From Cytidiella melzeri (Eukaryota > Basidiomycota > Agaricomycetes > Polyporales > Irpicaceae): a stretch of 64,000 nt of DNA. The notes beneath the pieces are model-generated. The model ran no database searches and was not told the origin of the DNA. It saw nothing but the letters and a program-made list of their open reading frames with translations. The number at the start of each line of letters is the position of its first letter. The first letter of the stretch is position 1. The stretch is taken from assembly GCA_022592445.1 (NCBI GenBank), contig JABYQR010000038.1:1-64000 (forward strand), in the 5' to 3' direction. Shown here in pieces: positions 23,761-35,766 of this stretch. Position numbers and translations under genes: made by a program.

Positions 23761-25564
23761 ATGACGACCTCCATGGTGTTCGAATTCAGCCTCAGGCTGG
23801 GGAAGATGGAAGCGGCGTTCGAATATCTGACTCAATCATTCGAGTGGCTCGCTGCTGAATCTGAAAATAACAAATGGTACGCCGTCCGTGCAGTACTGAG
23901 TCAGAGCGGCCGTGTCGATTTTGTTCTTGACCAGTATCGCGCACGACCTCGACCTCGAGAAGGTGAGCTGACATTCCCTATCTCACACCAAGTCTTCCAA
24001 CGAACCTGGCTCTCCGTAGTTCAGACGAGCAACGAGCGAATTGGTACGCAATGTCAATTGCGTGCAGAATCGGCTGGTACCGATCAACCGTCTACCTCCA
24101 GAGCTCTTGGGTAGGGTTTTCAGCTACCTGGTCACAGAGAATCGCCCCGTGGAGTTCAAGTTCGAGTTCAGGGACTATCCTTGGCCTGCATTACAATCTG
24201 TTTGTCGGTATTGGAGACACGTTGCGGTACACACCTCAGTACTCTGGAGCTACATCCACGCCTCGCATCAAGACCACGATGTCTCCGAAGTCGTGGACAA
24301 ACAAACGGCCTTATTTTCGACGAGCCTCAGACGATCAGGCGTTAATCCCCTCACCATCTATCTTAAAGGAGGATTCGAGAACCATCCGTTGATGTTTGAT
24401 CTCCTATCACGGTCGAACTTCAAGCGTATCCGTGAGCTACGCTTAAACGACCTTCCGGTTGACTTCCTTGAAGAACTTGCGAAAAAACCTGCTAGGCGAT
24501 TGGAAGTACTGGTGATGGACACAGGCGAACGTCGTGATGATCAATTCTGCGACTTTGACTGGAGCTTGCCCAGATTGCACACGTTTGTCGCAAGCACCTC
24601 CCATGATTTGTACGCACCGGTGGAAATGTTGTGCCATAACTTACGCCATCTCATCCTCAACGGTCACATCTTCGAATATTCTAGTTTTCGCGACTTCCAT
24701 GCCCTCCTGGCGTCAAATTCGCAGCTAGAAGATCTCATACTATCCAACATGTGGACCCTAAGAGAGAGCCTGACGGCGTTGGACGAACTACCTCCTCTCA
24801 ACATGCCGCAGTTACGACGCTTGTCAATCCAGTATAACGATGAAATCACTACTATCACCGCATCAAAAATTCTCGAGAAATTAAAGCTCATCCTGCCAGA
24901 AGGGCATGCGAAGTTCTACAGTTATCTGGACGTCGAAGAACCAACACAGTACTTTTTCCCTCTGCGAAAGCTTTTCATTGGTGATATCGGACACATCGTC
25001 ACCACTAATGGAAGTACCAGCCTTCGCATGGAAAACACCTTCGAACTTTCTTTCAGACAAATTGTGGGTCAGCCGCGTCACTCCGATCAACTAGACGAGC
25101 TCTGGCTGTGGTTATCCCGCCGTCACATAGACTACTCTGATTCCGAATGGACCTCAGGCTTCAAGGAAGCGAAAGAAGTGAAAAAGGTTGTCCTCGCTCG
25201 TGGCATCGCCTCCTGGCTCAAGTACTTCTCCCGAAACCGCTTGTTCCCCGCACTGGCGGAGCTACAGCTACATAGTCAAGTGCACCAAAATAAGCCTGCA
25301 ATCCTGAGCTTTCTGAAGACGAGAGCTCAAGGAAGCCCCATTCAAACCTTGCGTTTCGTACAAGACCCCTCGGGTGGCGGCAAAACGGAGGCGTTTTCCA
25401 GCTGGAAAGACACCGTCGCAGAATTCGCAGAATTTGTTCCCCATGTCATATTCGAAGATCCCAATCACCCGCCGCCGCGCATGGAGTTGCCTGTCGTCTG
25501 CAAAACGCCCTCTACCGCTCATTCGTACTGGCCGTCGTGGGAGCCTGAGATGTACAAATCCTGA
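23761..25564 (+). CDS. F-box protein
   Basis: Likely substrate receptor of an SCF ubiquitin ligase. Three exons give 562 residues: 23761-23876, 23935-23962 (28 nt), 24020-25564. The short exon reads IAHDLDLEK and joins FRRATSELVRNVNCVQN, leading into the F-box INRLPPELLGRVFSYL, which binds Skp1. After the F-box is VCRYWRHVAVHTSVLWSYIH, a standard continuation in basidiomycete F-box proteins. The C-terminal ~400 residues show loosely repeated LRELRL/LEDLILSN-like Leu patterns, consistent with divergent LRRs for target binding. The target is unknown. Other ATGs at 23776 and 23806 are possible starts. A degenerate copy lies 400 nt downstream. Confidence 0.85.
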
Positions 25565-25984
25565 ATATCAGTACTTAGTCCCGGGCTGGCTCACGCCATA
25601 ATACACATCAATATTCTCAGTTTCGCTCTTGTCCGCGGCTCGAGTCTAACTTGAGTTAATACCTGCTAGAATTTCTGGTTGTTACTTCGAAAGGCTCTCA
25701 AACGCAATCACTAGTGGTACAGTTCATAATACAAGTGCATTCATCATCATACGGTGGTACCGTTCTTTATTTGGGAGACGGGCGGGATTGATCGCGAACT
25801 TGGAATTCGGAAGTGAAACTTGAGCTAAGTACTGCTTCATCATTGTCGGACAATATTGAGTGCAACTCTGTCAAACTACAGAGTCTATCCCTCTATGTAC
25901 GTACTATCCATTGAATCCGCGTTGTTGCAGGCTTGATAGTGATTTGGTGAAGAACCGTGCACTTTGATCACTGGGATAGGTTCA
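25565..25984. other. Intergenic, no gene seen
   Basis: Between the F-box gene and its decayed relative. No recognisable coding sequence. Confidence 0.4.
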
Positions 25985-26400
25985 AGTTGGCCTGAGTTGT
26001 TCATGGCCTCTGGCGATGGCTTGGGATTTCAACCAGAGAAAGCTGAAAGTTCCATTCGCACATGCTTCGAGTGGCTTGCTGCTGAAGGTGGTTAGTATCT
26101 GGAGTGGTAAAGTTGCTCATTTATCGCGTCAAAACAATTGTGTTGACTTTTCTGTTCTCTATCAGCATCGCACACAATCTCGAATTTTTGAAGGCTAGCT
26201 CGAATTACTCTGTTCAATACACAAAATATCTGAATAAAATAATCCTCGATCATAAGTCAAATGGGCAACGAGCAAGCTGGTGCATAACGTCTACCACGTC
26301 CACAATCGACTGGTACCGATCAGCCGTCTTCCGCCGGGACTCTTGTATGATATTCCCGCGTGCCTCCCCCCGCGAACTCGGATATTGAGCTCATAGACTA
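25985..26400 (+). pseudogene. F-box gene relic (5' part)
   Basis: Degenerate match to the 5' exons of the upstream F-box gene. CTTCGAGTGGCTTGCTGCTG at about 26065 parallels the end of its exon 1. ATCAG/CATCGCACACAATCT near 26163 parallels exon 2. Near 26280 a frame reads LVHNVYHVHNRLVPISRLPPGLL, matching LVRNVNCVQNRLVPINRLPPELL. The sequence stops matching within the F-box, and the introns are interrupted by stops. It is a tandem duplicate that has lost its 3' two thirds. Confidence 0.7.
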
Positions 26401-26423
26401 CCCGTGACTCACAATTCAACCTG

Positions 26424-28663
26424 TCAGCTCGCGCTCTGGCCCATCTTTTCGTCACGCCGCGTAGACTTTGCACGTTTACTGAGGCCTCTGATCCTCTCTC
26501 CGTATAACCAGAACAAGACCAGTCTACATCCCAGTGTCAATACCACAGGATAGCCGAGGTCAACGGGGGTACTTACGACGGAATTCCTACGCCCAAGCAG
26601 AACGCAGCCAAGATCGTGTCTCCCTTCCCGTACCCTAGCGAGGCGTACATGTACGGAGCGAAGAGAGGGAAACCGAATCCGGCTAGTGAGCGGAAACACG
26701 ACACGGCTGCCAGTGCTATTAAGCAAAATATGAGTATTCTGATTGTGTTTCCGAACAAATGCAGCAAGGGGCGCGTACCGGATGCAGCGTATCGAGGGAA
26801 CGAATCAATCACGTATGCTTGTGCACCTTGGAATGAAGAAGCAACTCCGACTCCCACAAGGAAAAAGCCCTGAACAGAAGCACGGTCAAATAGTGCAGAT
26901 CATCAAAATTATTTGTCGACTTACAATGTCAGGTCCTATCCAATGCGTATGGTTTTGTGCAGTCCATCCACTGATGAGAAGACCGATAGGCAGACAGGAC
27001 GTTCCAGGAATGATAGGTACTACGAGAACCGTCAATTTCGTTAATCGTAGACATCAAAGAAAATGAACACAACTGACGTAGGCGGAACTCGGGAATCCCA
27101 ACACCACCATTCCTGGCTGCAAGTATCCGGTATGTGCGATCTATCAAGATCGAGTTGACTTGAGCCGCTGTAACCAGCCCAAGTCCCTGCAACAAGCGCA
27201 TAAGTACTTGACAGGTGCACGATACTTCAGGATTCGAGGCTTACCAAAGCAATATAGTGTAAACCGACAATGCCAATACGCTCGTGGTAGACGTCAGTGT
27301 ATATGCGAGGGAGAGTCGTGAGCACCACTGCAGGCTGCCGAGTCAGCCTCAAACTCAAAAGGCGGGATTTGAACGGCAAACGTACGGTAGACTACACCAT
27401 AAACGAATGCGAGATAAACCCCGAATAGTTGAATGATGGGTTCTTGAATAAAGAGAGCAAACGGCCGCACGAGCGAACGAACCAAGAAGTCCTGCCACAA
27501 CACCTCGCCCTGTTCTTGCTCATACACTGTCTTTACCGTCGCAACGTTGGCCTTCTCCGGGTCCATTGAGCTCTGTGTTTTCTTTGCTTTCCTTTTCAGA
27601 AGTATTGGGGCATATGCTGAAGACCCTTGAGTCAGTAGTGACTTGAGCAGCTCGAAGAGATTGAAGATGCTCACTCTCCCTCATCAAAAAGAACGCAAGT
27701 CCCTGAACGACGCCATCCGCGATAGCAATAGCTCGGAACACCCATTGCCAAGTTGAATCTTGTGCAATGAATCCTCCGGCTACTGGGCCAAGAGCTGGCC
27801 CAAGCAATGGCGCCAAGGAGTAGATACCGACAGCTTTTCCTCGATGCTCCGCATTCCAGAGATCAGACAGCATACCGCCACCGACCTGACCAAGACATAT
27901 CGGCAATAAGTGGTAGTTGATGTGACGGTAGATATACGAGCATACCGAAAGAGGTGCGCTGCCGCCTAGACCGGAGAGAAACCGGAACGCGATAAACTGC
28001 CCCTTGGTCTTTGCAAAAGCACATGCAACGGTGAACGCTGAGCGTCGTTCAGTACTGGTGGCGAGTGCGTTAGAGTTCAGTTCAAGACACTCACCAAGAA
28101 AGAACAGGTTTGCAAGCTGGAGTACTCTTGCCCTACCGTAGATCTCGCTTAGAGGTCCCAGGAATAATGGACCCACAGCTGTAATCAACGTCGTATAAGC
28201 TTGTCTAGGCGAAAGAGTCCTGGGCAACGCTTACCATAAGCCAACACAAAAACAGACACGGCCATAGAAACCTCCACGCTCGCAGTTATATGCAGATCGT
28301 GCGCTATTTGAAACGCTGCAGGCGCCACCATGGAAGAGGCCAACGCAGACATCAACGTGAACAACGACATGGTGATTGCGTTTGTCCATTTCTTGCTCTC
28401 TGCCCAGCTGCACAAGAGCGTTAAGCGTCAGTTCTTGCATGGTGATATGCATACGGTACGTACTTTTTTGGATTCTGAGGATCATTGGGGCCATCCCAGT
28501 CTACGACCAAGAGGTTAAATTCACCGCCACCTTTTGTCATGCTCGAAGCAGGGGCACCGGCAGCACTATGAGGCTGCGTCGATGCATTGCCACTGTTGAG
28601 TGTGTCTTTGCTGTATTCTTTAGTATCGGTGCTTGTCTTGGGTAGTACGTTGCCAGTGGGCAT
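26424..28663 (-). CDS. MFS transporter, DHA1-type (multidrug/general substrate)
   Basis: Proton-coupled plasma-membrane transporter of the fungal DHA1 group that exports drugs, polyamines or other small molecules; the substrate is not predictable. Twelve exons on the minus strand give 534 residues: 28663-28464, 28395-28235, 28178-28095, 28037-27946, 27895-27675, 27616-27386, 27326-27245, 27186-27078, 27019-26925, 26869-26779, 26715-26577, 26523-26424. Visible: VDWDGPNDPQNPKN before TM1, GPLSEIYGR (loop 2-3 motif A-like), FRFLSGLGGSAPLS, GKAVGIYSLAPLLGPALGPVAGG (motif C-like), ETYAPILLKRK, YHERIGIVGLHYIALGLG and a GFGFPLFAPYMYASLGYG helix near the C-terminus. Length and motifs fit an intact 12-TM carrier. 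It follows the carboxypeptidase gene in the same direction. Confidence 0.9.
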
Positions 28664-29001
28664 ACTACTGTCGCTGTGCGAGGGGTGTCAAAGTACGGGG
28701 GAAGGAGGAATGGCGGGTGTGCTGCATGCTGTTTATATGCTGTGGACAGTAATCTGGTCACGATCATACACCGTCGGGGCTTAGAAGGACTGTGTGCGTC
28801 AGATCGAGGGCGCGCCGTAGTTGTCAACCCGTCTAGAGTAAGCGTCTTCGTGGCGGGCGCCGCAAGCGCTAATGTCCTCACGCGCAGTGCTGACCAAACT
28901 CCGCACAGTGGCACAAACTCGGTTTCATTGAACAGACTGCACACAAAAAGTCAGCTACATACACGACCGTAGGACGTAGCGTGCGTGCACATAATTCATT
29001 C
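28664..29001. other. Intergenic between carboxypeptidase and MFS genes
   Basis: 338 nt holding the 3' UTR of the carboxypeptidase gene and the promoter of the transporter gene, both on the minus strand. No other gene seen. Confidence 0.5.
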
Positions 29002-31559
29002 TCAAGCAGACGGCGAGTCTCGTTTTCCCAACAAGAACGCAATCGTCTGGAAGGCAGCCCACGGGACAAATTCTGGTCATGGTACGGTGGTTAGGTTCCA
29101 TCCACACTGCACATCGATGCACGACTTACGAGGTGTCATATGTCCGCTGTACGAAAATTCGACAACTACGCACCATCGCGTCTCAGCTAGTGTTCGCAGC
29201 ACGCATCGAAGGCGACTCACAGGTCAAATTGCGTTCTTGATGCATCGTGCCGAATGAGCCCATGTTGTCCACGATGAAGGAATCTGGCTCGATGGGCGTT
29301 TGGAATCCTTGCAGGCCGTTCCATGTCATGTTCCTAAGGCGATTTGAAGACGAGCTCCTAAACATATCATCTCTCCGAGTAGGTCACGTACTGGATTGCA
29401 ATTCGTGTCCCTTCAGCGACCAAGATGAAATCCTGTCGTTCATGTATCAGCTGACAGAATAAACGCGGCACATTCACACACACACCGCCAGACCATGGAC
29501 AATCACTGTTCTCACGCTCTTTTCAATGACATTTGGGAGGACGCTGAGGGTGGATGCAACGCTCTGGTCCGAGCCAGGGTTTCCTTGCGCGTTGACATAT
29601 ACGCTACCGTCGGTACAAGCCTCCCAGTCAATGTGAGGCGCATGAATGGCGTCCTGGACCTGTTGCATACTGCCATGAGCGTTCATGAGAACCTTTGGCG
29701 AAAAGCGAAAGTATTACATCGGTTCTGAGATACATGTGAGAATTAGTCGATAAACGGATTAAGCAATTCAATGTCGCACCTGTTGAAGTAGACAAATTCT
29801 TGAGTGGACTCTGGGAACCCGATGACGCTCCCTGACAGACAACGGTAATCAGCTCAAACGAGGCGTGGCCCTAGGCAATGACAAGCTTACAAAGGGTAGG
29901 GAACGTGTCGGAAACTCGATACACATCGAATGCCGGGTTGATACTAGGAAATACTAATTTGAGTTCTGCCTCTATCTTTCGCAGCAGCAGATCCTACATT
30001 GAAACTTGTCGCTGGATAGGACTGTGCATTCTGCAGCTCGGCAGCACGCCGACTGCCTTGGTAGTGCTATTGAACGTCGCACCAGCGGGAAGTGGCAGCT
30101 GACCAGCCGGTGGATATGTGACGAACTTGTCGAGGTAATCGGTGTATCCGCATGTATCGGAAATGTTTTGCAGCTGTGCGTAGAAGCTGGCGTTGAAGGG
30201 GAAGAGATCTTTGTGCGCCTGTATATAGAATGTCAGACGCGACGACTGCCGACTATGCTCGGCTATACTTACCTGAGCAAATCGGAGCGCTGGAATTTCC
30301 TGCTGGACCAAGCCCCACGACAGAGATGGATCCGCAATCCAGATACCCTTGAGATTCAGGTCAACTTCTCCAGGATGTTCGTAGAGCCAGTTAGCAATGT
30401 AAGGAACGTCTGACGTCGCGAGGTCAGCTATAGCATTCAGAAGCTAGCTCGCATCATCAACGTATACGTACAAAAGCCAGCATACTTGAACGAATGTGTG
30501 TCAGCATCATTGCGCAGAGCAGGTTTACATATTACTCACGCTTTCTCCGCTCACAAAGAAGGTACTTCCTTTCAACTCGTTGAACACCTCGAGGAATTGT
30601 CCTAGGAAGCCAGCGACCTGCTCTGCCAGCTGGTCGTCGTTGGTGATATTTGGCGTGCCTTGCGAGAATCCGGTCTGATGAGAAACGTTATCTGAGCTGC
30701 GCGTTCGCGTGAGCTGAAATTCCAGCGACTCACGCCCACAGGCTGCTCAACCCAGACAACGTTAGCAAGGCTAGTCCAACTCCACGGGTTACTGTTGCGC
30801 AGAGGCTTGCATAAAAAGACGCAAAGCGTAGAATGTGATGGGCTCTTACGGCGTAGGCTCCGCCTGACCCCAGGACCACGCTGAACCAGATAATCAGTCG
30901 CTAGAAATCCGCACCGATAACTGTACTGCTTACAAATCGGCCCGTTCTCCTGCAAGAAGCCCTCGAGAGAAGAGCAACCGGGCCCCCCTTGTGCAACATA
31001 TGAGCACTGGACTGAGTCACATGGAAATGTCATGTACACACCGTTAGTCCAGAAGAGGAGATCGTTCGCGTTCGACGCGTTTGTGGTGGGCCAGAACCTG
31101 ACGAAGCAAGGTACATAATGGCAAGATATATCTGTATTGAGATGTTTATTCACCAGAAGAAAAGCTTGCGAGTCTCGTGAGGGTCAGCGGAGATAGGCAT
31201 GAGACCTGACCAAGAAGGTCCAGCATCGAAGTTTACTACACAGGTACGAATCAGTAAAGCATAGCGTGCACAGTAAGCAATCAGCAACACAGCTTACCCA
31301 GCGGTAATTTGCTACCGTCCACGAAGAACTTTTGGGCTTTAGGATTACGGAAAGTGGGCGGAGAGGCTCGCTTGGCGAGGACGTCGGGTGCAGGAGGTCC
31401 AAAACTTTGCATCACAGCCTGGCGATGCTCAATCTGGAAGTTGGCAGCGTCCGCCATGCCTTCCATGGCACTTCCGGAGAAAATTCGTGCATAAGTGACT
31501 GAGATGGACGCAATGCACAGAGTGGAAAGGTAGATGAGTCGATTAGAGAGGGATTTCAT
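29002..31559 (-). CDS. Secreted serine carboxypeptidase (peptidase family S10)
   Basis: Removes C-terminal residues from peptides, in the secretory pathway, vacuole or outside the cell. Seventeen exons on the minus strand give 532 residues: 31559-31298, 31235-31154, 31098-31042, 30987-30934, 30880-30850, 30791-30734, 30674-30540, 30484-30472, 30409-30273, 30218-30048, 29993-29891, 29831-29780, 29669-29487, 29432-29392, 29333-29221, 29165-29130, 29072-29002. It starts with a signal peptide (MKSLSNRLIYLSTLC...TYA). S10 motifs: NGGPGCSSLEG substrate/oxyanion loop, WVEQPVGTGFS, GESYAGFYVP with the nucleophile Ser split across a 13-nt exon, VHGLADFIL with the catalytic Asp, and SGHMTPQF with His. 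An in-frame TAG near 29994 falls inside a 54-nt GT-AG intron, so it is not nonsense. Confidence 0.9.
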
Positions 31560-32752
31560 GTCGGCGTGTTCGAGCTCCTGGGTTCTGAACACCACCACGG
31601 TTGGCTTTTATACGCATTGCTTTACGCGTATACATAATTAGAGGATATTGTATCATGCCCTACTTGTGCCCAGTGTGAAGGCTAGACGCGAGACGATACC
31701 TTCCAGGTCGGACGCATGTGCTCTGGTAGTGGTGTATCGGCTTCTGGAGAAGCTGTGGGTGAGTAATGAAAGAATGAGCACGCATGGCAGTGATAACGAG
31801 AGGATCACGAGTCGCCCAAAAACATTTTTGCAGGTCGAATCCGAACTGCAGAAGCAAAGCGGGGATGGAGCGACGTTAGGCAGCGCGAGTGGTGGTGGTC
31901 GTTGTCCAACCTGGCGCACCACGACGTCGGAAACGCCTTGCGGCTTTGGATGGGAATGCTTGGGCTGGGTGGCATTCTGCTTCGAGCTGTCGAGAAAACT
32001 ATGGCAGAACTGAGAGCAACAGCGTCGCTGAACGCTGCCGTCAATGCGTACCACATGGTTCAGAATCGCAGAGTACCCACCGTAACCCATTCTCGAGCAC
32101 TGCTCTTGGACTATTTCTCTCACAGTCGGAGAACGGGTACAAGTTCTGCAAGTAGAGGCGGACCGCTAACGTATGGTATGTCGATGTCTTCTGCTCACGT
32201 GAGGGCCATGCGAAGTGGGTGAGCAGTCGTTGATCTTCTCGCTAGAGTCCTGGTGGCCACGATAATGACAGAAGATCAAGGCTGACCTTTGTATGGCTGC
32301 ACTATTCGTTCTCGTCATTCGTCGCAGGTGATCATAAGACAGTACGCGTGCAAGTAGCTGGAGCTGGACGCAGTGGTGTGATTGTGTAACAAGAGTGAAA
32401 TAGAGCATGTTGTCAGACACATAGCGACACTGGTTGTGGTGGTCAAGTACTGAGGCGGCGTTCGAGGTGAACTTTGATTGCTGCTGCCACAAAGGTCGCA
32501 CCTCACCACAACATCACCATTGTACCCATATACGCCCAAGCATGTGCATGAAACCTCCCCCGTGCTGCACGCAACTGTTGACGCAGAATCGATATTTGCA
32601 CAGCTGGGCCGAAACAGGAACACCAACTCCCGCTTCTTGAGACGTATGCTGACCTTCATTTAGCACAGGCCATAATAACTCTTACAATCCCTCCAGTAGC
32701 AGTGGACGTTCGATGGAGCCCACTGCAAATGCAAAGGAACACAAATCTACCA
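31560..32752. other. Intergenic, no confident gene
   Basis: About 1.2 kb upstream of the carboxypeptidase gene. An open plus-strand frame at 31902-32222 with an amphipathic stretch is present but has no recognisable family or splice context, so it is not called. Confidence 0.45.
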
Positions 32753-33813
32753 AATGGCAACTGATACCAACATTGCGCCGACGGTGGCTGTGGCAGACTC
32801 CCCGCATCCATTCCAGCAGAGCACCTTCCCATCCATAAACACGCAACTTGGCGTAATTTACAGCCCGCCGTCGGCTGACATATGGTCGACCTCCTCATGC
32901 ACTCATTGACGAACGAGATGAAACGGGCTCACACCTCGTTAACGAACTCGATTTTGTCATCGAGCTGCCGTCGAACTCTAGCTGGCGCGACGCCGTCATC
33001 AAACTCGTCCAGATTCTCCTCATCCTGCCGGGAAAATCCCTCCCTCCGACGGGACTCTACGAGCGGAACATATATTTCCAAAAAGAGGTGCAAGAGCTGT
33101 TCATCGACCCCGCCGTCGCTCCCGTGATTCTGGTAAGTCATTATGTCTTGTGACATTTCAATCAAAATGTCGGAAACGCTTGGTCTCTTAACACCATCAC
33201 CCTCCCAGGCCGTCGATTGTTCTTGACAAACGACTCAGAAGTGCTGAACTGGCAATCAAGGCTGCACCTAGTAGGAGGTGGCTGGGAGTGTCTCATACCC
33301 TGCGACCCCTTGGAAGCCTGCCGCGTGACCCCTCACGTCGTAATCGAGTTGGTTTGAGCAGCAGGTGGCGATGGCCGAGTATGCGATATCATCGTTTAAA
33401 TGTGTGTGTGTGTGGGGGGGGGGGGGGGCGCCGACGATGGGCTGAAAATGATGGGGGGAAGACATTACGAGTACCACTTCGCCATAGCCGAAGAATGTAT
33501 CAAGCTGGTTAATTTGTTGTATCTCTCTGCACCGCCGCTTTCAAATGGCCAGGACGAGGACGTGTTTGACAACTGGGGGCAATGCATTGCTGTGAACAAT
33601 TCTTGGCCACCAAATTCTTTCATTGAGTCCTTCGCTCAGTTCCTACTCGCCGATGAGACTAAATTAATCAAGGCAGTTTTAGGTCTGCTACACGACGCAA
33701 AGACGGCAGCACGCAACGGGCCCGTTGTCATGCAGATACATAGCTTGGGCCATCGGATAATCAACGCCTCCCAACAATGTTCAAGATATGACGAATTCGC
33801 AGCCACAATCTAG
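32753..33813 (+). pseudogene. Unrecognised gene, probably decayed or badly resolved
   Basis: Three coding-looking pieces lie in the same direction but do not join cleanly. From 32753 an ATG frame reads to INTQLGVIYSPPSADIW and then runs to a stop. In another frame, about 32870-33130 reads DFVIELPSNSSWRDAVIKLVQILL and ends at a GTAAGT donor. After an acceptor near 33209 comes NDSEVLNWQSRLHLVGGGWECLIP, ending in TGA near 33357. A further ORF, 33448-33813 (LLYLSAPPLSNGQDED; QIHSLGHRIIN), follows a G15 run. The pieces have natural amino-acid composition, but I recognise no family. A frameshift near 32885 suggests either decay or an unseen intron. Confidence 0.3.
33401..33428. repeat. (TG)n followed by a 15-G run
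   Basis: About six TG units followed by fifteen consecutive G. It lies between the coding-looking pieces described for 32753-33813 and is a likely polymorphic or mis-assembled spot. Confidence 0.9.
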
Positions 33814-34415
33814 GGGTGATGCCGGCAATGGGCAGGGCAGCAACTTGCGATCGCATGTGGATACTGGCAGGAAAGTTCTTACTTTTTTCTTTTCGGAAGA
33901 AAGTGACATTTGACAGTGAACAACAACACCTATGATCACGCCAGAGACGACAAACCGCGCATGCTCGTCACCCTCTCCAGCGGACGGATGTTGTTTACGG
34001 TGCGCATGCCTAGCCCAGGGGAAACCTGAACTCTCCCTGCTTAATGCCTGGACGTTACCCTGGGAACAAAACCAGCTGTGGAATGAATTAGGCTCACTGC
34101 CACATCTTCGCAACACACCCCCTGTCTTTTGTCTCATCGTAAATCCATTGCGCTTCGCGACGCGTTGATCGCCTGTTGTGAGAAATCGTCACGCTTGTAG
34201 ACCATCAAGAGAGATTTACGGGAGAATCGCAGGGTCGTTTGGAGAGGAAGTTGAGAGAAGCACGTCAAGCTGGAGAGTTGGTGGGTGTACAGTGAGCATA
34301 GAGGACGGGAGCCTTGAGTACGTGAGAATATCCTTCCCTCGTCACCTTGAGAGACTTCCGGCTGCGTTTTCAGGAACAGCTACCTTCAGTTAAGATTAGG
34401 CGTTAGGCGTGGGTT
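33814..34415. other. Intergenic, no gene seen
   Basis: About 600 nt up to the left edge of the segmental duplication. Open frames here lack family or splice support. Confidence 0.45.
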
Positions 34416-35134
34416 GAGGGGAGCCGTTTGATGATTTTTTTTTGGTGGAAAGTAGGTGCGCATCGATAAAGCTATCAAAAACCGCTGTGCCATTTCGGGT
34501 GGTCGTGGTATGCCCCTGGCACGCCGATTAAGTGGATTATTGATTGCTGAGCTCCTTTCAGATTAGTTCCCAGAGCGACCCGCAGCATCTGTCACGGTAT
34601 GTGCAACAGATGTTGTTTTAGCCTGAGTTTGCTAGGTCCGAACGCTGCTTACCCCCGGAATACAATTTATCCTTACTTGCGAGGTTGTCTGGCTTGTCAC
34701 GCTATCTACCTATGATACTCTGCTTTTTTGATGTGCCCAAGTACACCTAGTATTGAGACACCCTTGGCAAACTGTCTACATCTATTGACAAGACTTGTTT
34801 GGTGTGCATTGCTGGTAGAGTTCCCTGCAGGGCGACACCTGCTGGATTTCACTGTCAGGTCAAACAAGGTCAAAGAGATCAAGGGACTGTGCTTGGTAAG
34901 TGCACCAAGGGCAAATTGTGTGGTTACAACCCTGCCGATTGACATGTTCAGGGGGTGGAGGCTGTTGCCCTACACAACTCCTATGTTATGGAAGCAATGA
35001 TGGCAGTGCTGATGATCAGGGTGATCAGTGAGAAAATTTACCTATGCAACTGTCGCTAACCTACATTTCCAACCCCCAATTTTTAGATCATAGCCTCAGC
35101 CAAATTACCACAGCATATGAACCATCAGGTATGA

Positions 35135-35140
35135 TATAAA
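35135..35140 (+). promoter_or_regulatory. TATA box of secreted protein gene A
   Basis: TATAAA about 200 nt upstream of the ATG and 85 nt upstream of the leader intron. The same box is at 54169-54174 before gene B. Confidence 0.6.
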
Positions 35141-35337
35141 GCCTTGCCACCATCCTTGCACCTCAGCACACATCCATTGCCTCAGGTCATCTCATTGCTT
35201 CAAAGTCCAGTGCTGGTCAGTAAGTACTACATTCCTGTATGCTAAGGTCATGTCACTGACATTGTTCTTACAGCTCACCATTCCACCATCTATTCAAAAC
35301 TTTTCAAGCTACCCTTCATAGTCCTACACTCATCATC

Positions 35338-35766
35338 ATGCGTTTCTCAACCTCTCTCGTTATATTTGCCGCTATTGTCACTGGTGCACTCCAAACAGTG
35401 ACTGTGTTGGCCATCCCATACACCAGTACAGAATCCCACTCTTTGGCTCCCTCTGGTGGCCTCACCAGCTCGAAGGGATTGAGCAGAGGCACAGTTGACT
35501 TTACCAATCTGGCTCAAGTTATCAAACGGGAGAAAACACCGGTCCGGCCGCCAAATCAGTGCCCGGCTGGCATATCAGAGGAGGCCTGGTTGGAAGACTG
35601 GAGGAGATATGTTGCTATAAGATTCAGGACTGAGGAGAACTATAAGCTTCAACATGACAGCCCAGAAATAGAGATTGATGTGTATAACGCGCTTAAGAGC
35701 ACACTTCAGAAACCTGAACACAAGAAGGTGTTCATGCAAGGTGAATGGTTGAATCGTTCATGGTAG
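35338..35766 (+). CDS. Small secreted protein A (effector-like)
   Basis: A 142-residue protein of unknown function. Residues 1 to about 25 form a strong signal peptide (MRFSTSLVIFAAIVTG...VLAIP). A KR dibasic site (VIKRE, about residue 62) could be cut by a Kex2-type protease, leaving a basic/acidic mature chain with WLEDWRRYV and one Cys. The leader is interrupted by an intron at 35220-35273 (GTAAGT...CTGAC...TTACAG). Gene B at 54369-54776 is a paralogue with the same signal peptide, same intron and a WLNDWKKYV block, but otherwise diverged. Secretion is well supported; an effector or signalling role is inference. Confidence 0.75.
   Translation: MRFSTSLVIFAAIVTGALQTVTVLAIPYTSTESHSLAPSGGLTSSKGLSRGTVDFTNLAQVIKREKTPVRPPNQCPAGISEEAWLEDWRRYVAIRFRTEENYKLQHDSPEIEIDVYNALKSTLQKPEHKKVFMQGEWLNRSW

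Larger units (their letters stand above)
34416..35766 (+). repeat. Segmental duplication, copy A
   Basis: This ~1.35-kb segment matches 43441-43767 plus 53769-54776 in the same orientation, copy B being split by the 10-kb gypsy insertion. Shared landmarks include GATAAAGCTATCAA, TTGCTAGGTCCGAAC, CTTACCCCCGGAATACAATT, AAGTACACCTAGTATT, and the whole promoter, leader intron and start of the secreted protein gene. Non-coding parts just upstream of the ATG look about 90% identical by eye. Confidence 0.9.

Noticed and set aside
29994..30047. In-frame TAG in the carboxypeptidase gene as a nonsense mutation
   Set aside because: A 54-nt GT-AG interval of typical size contains the stop, and removing it keeps the frame and the total codon count.
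31902..32222. Plus-strand 106-codon ORF upstream of the carboxypeptidase gene
   Set aside because: No recognised domain, no clear start context and no introns. Overlapping minus-strand frames are equally open.
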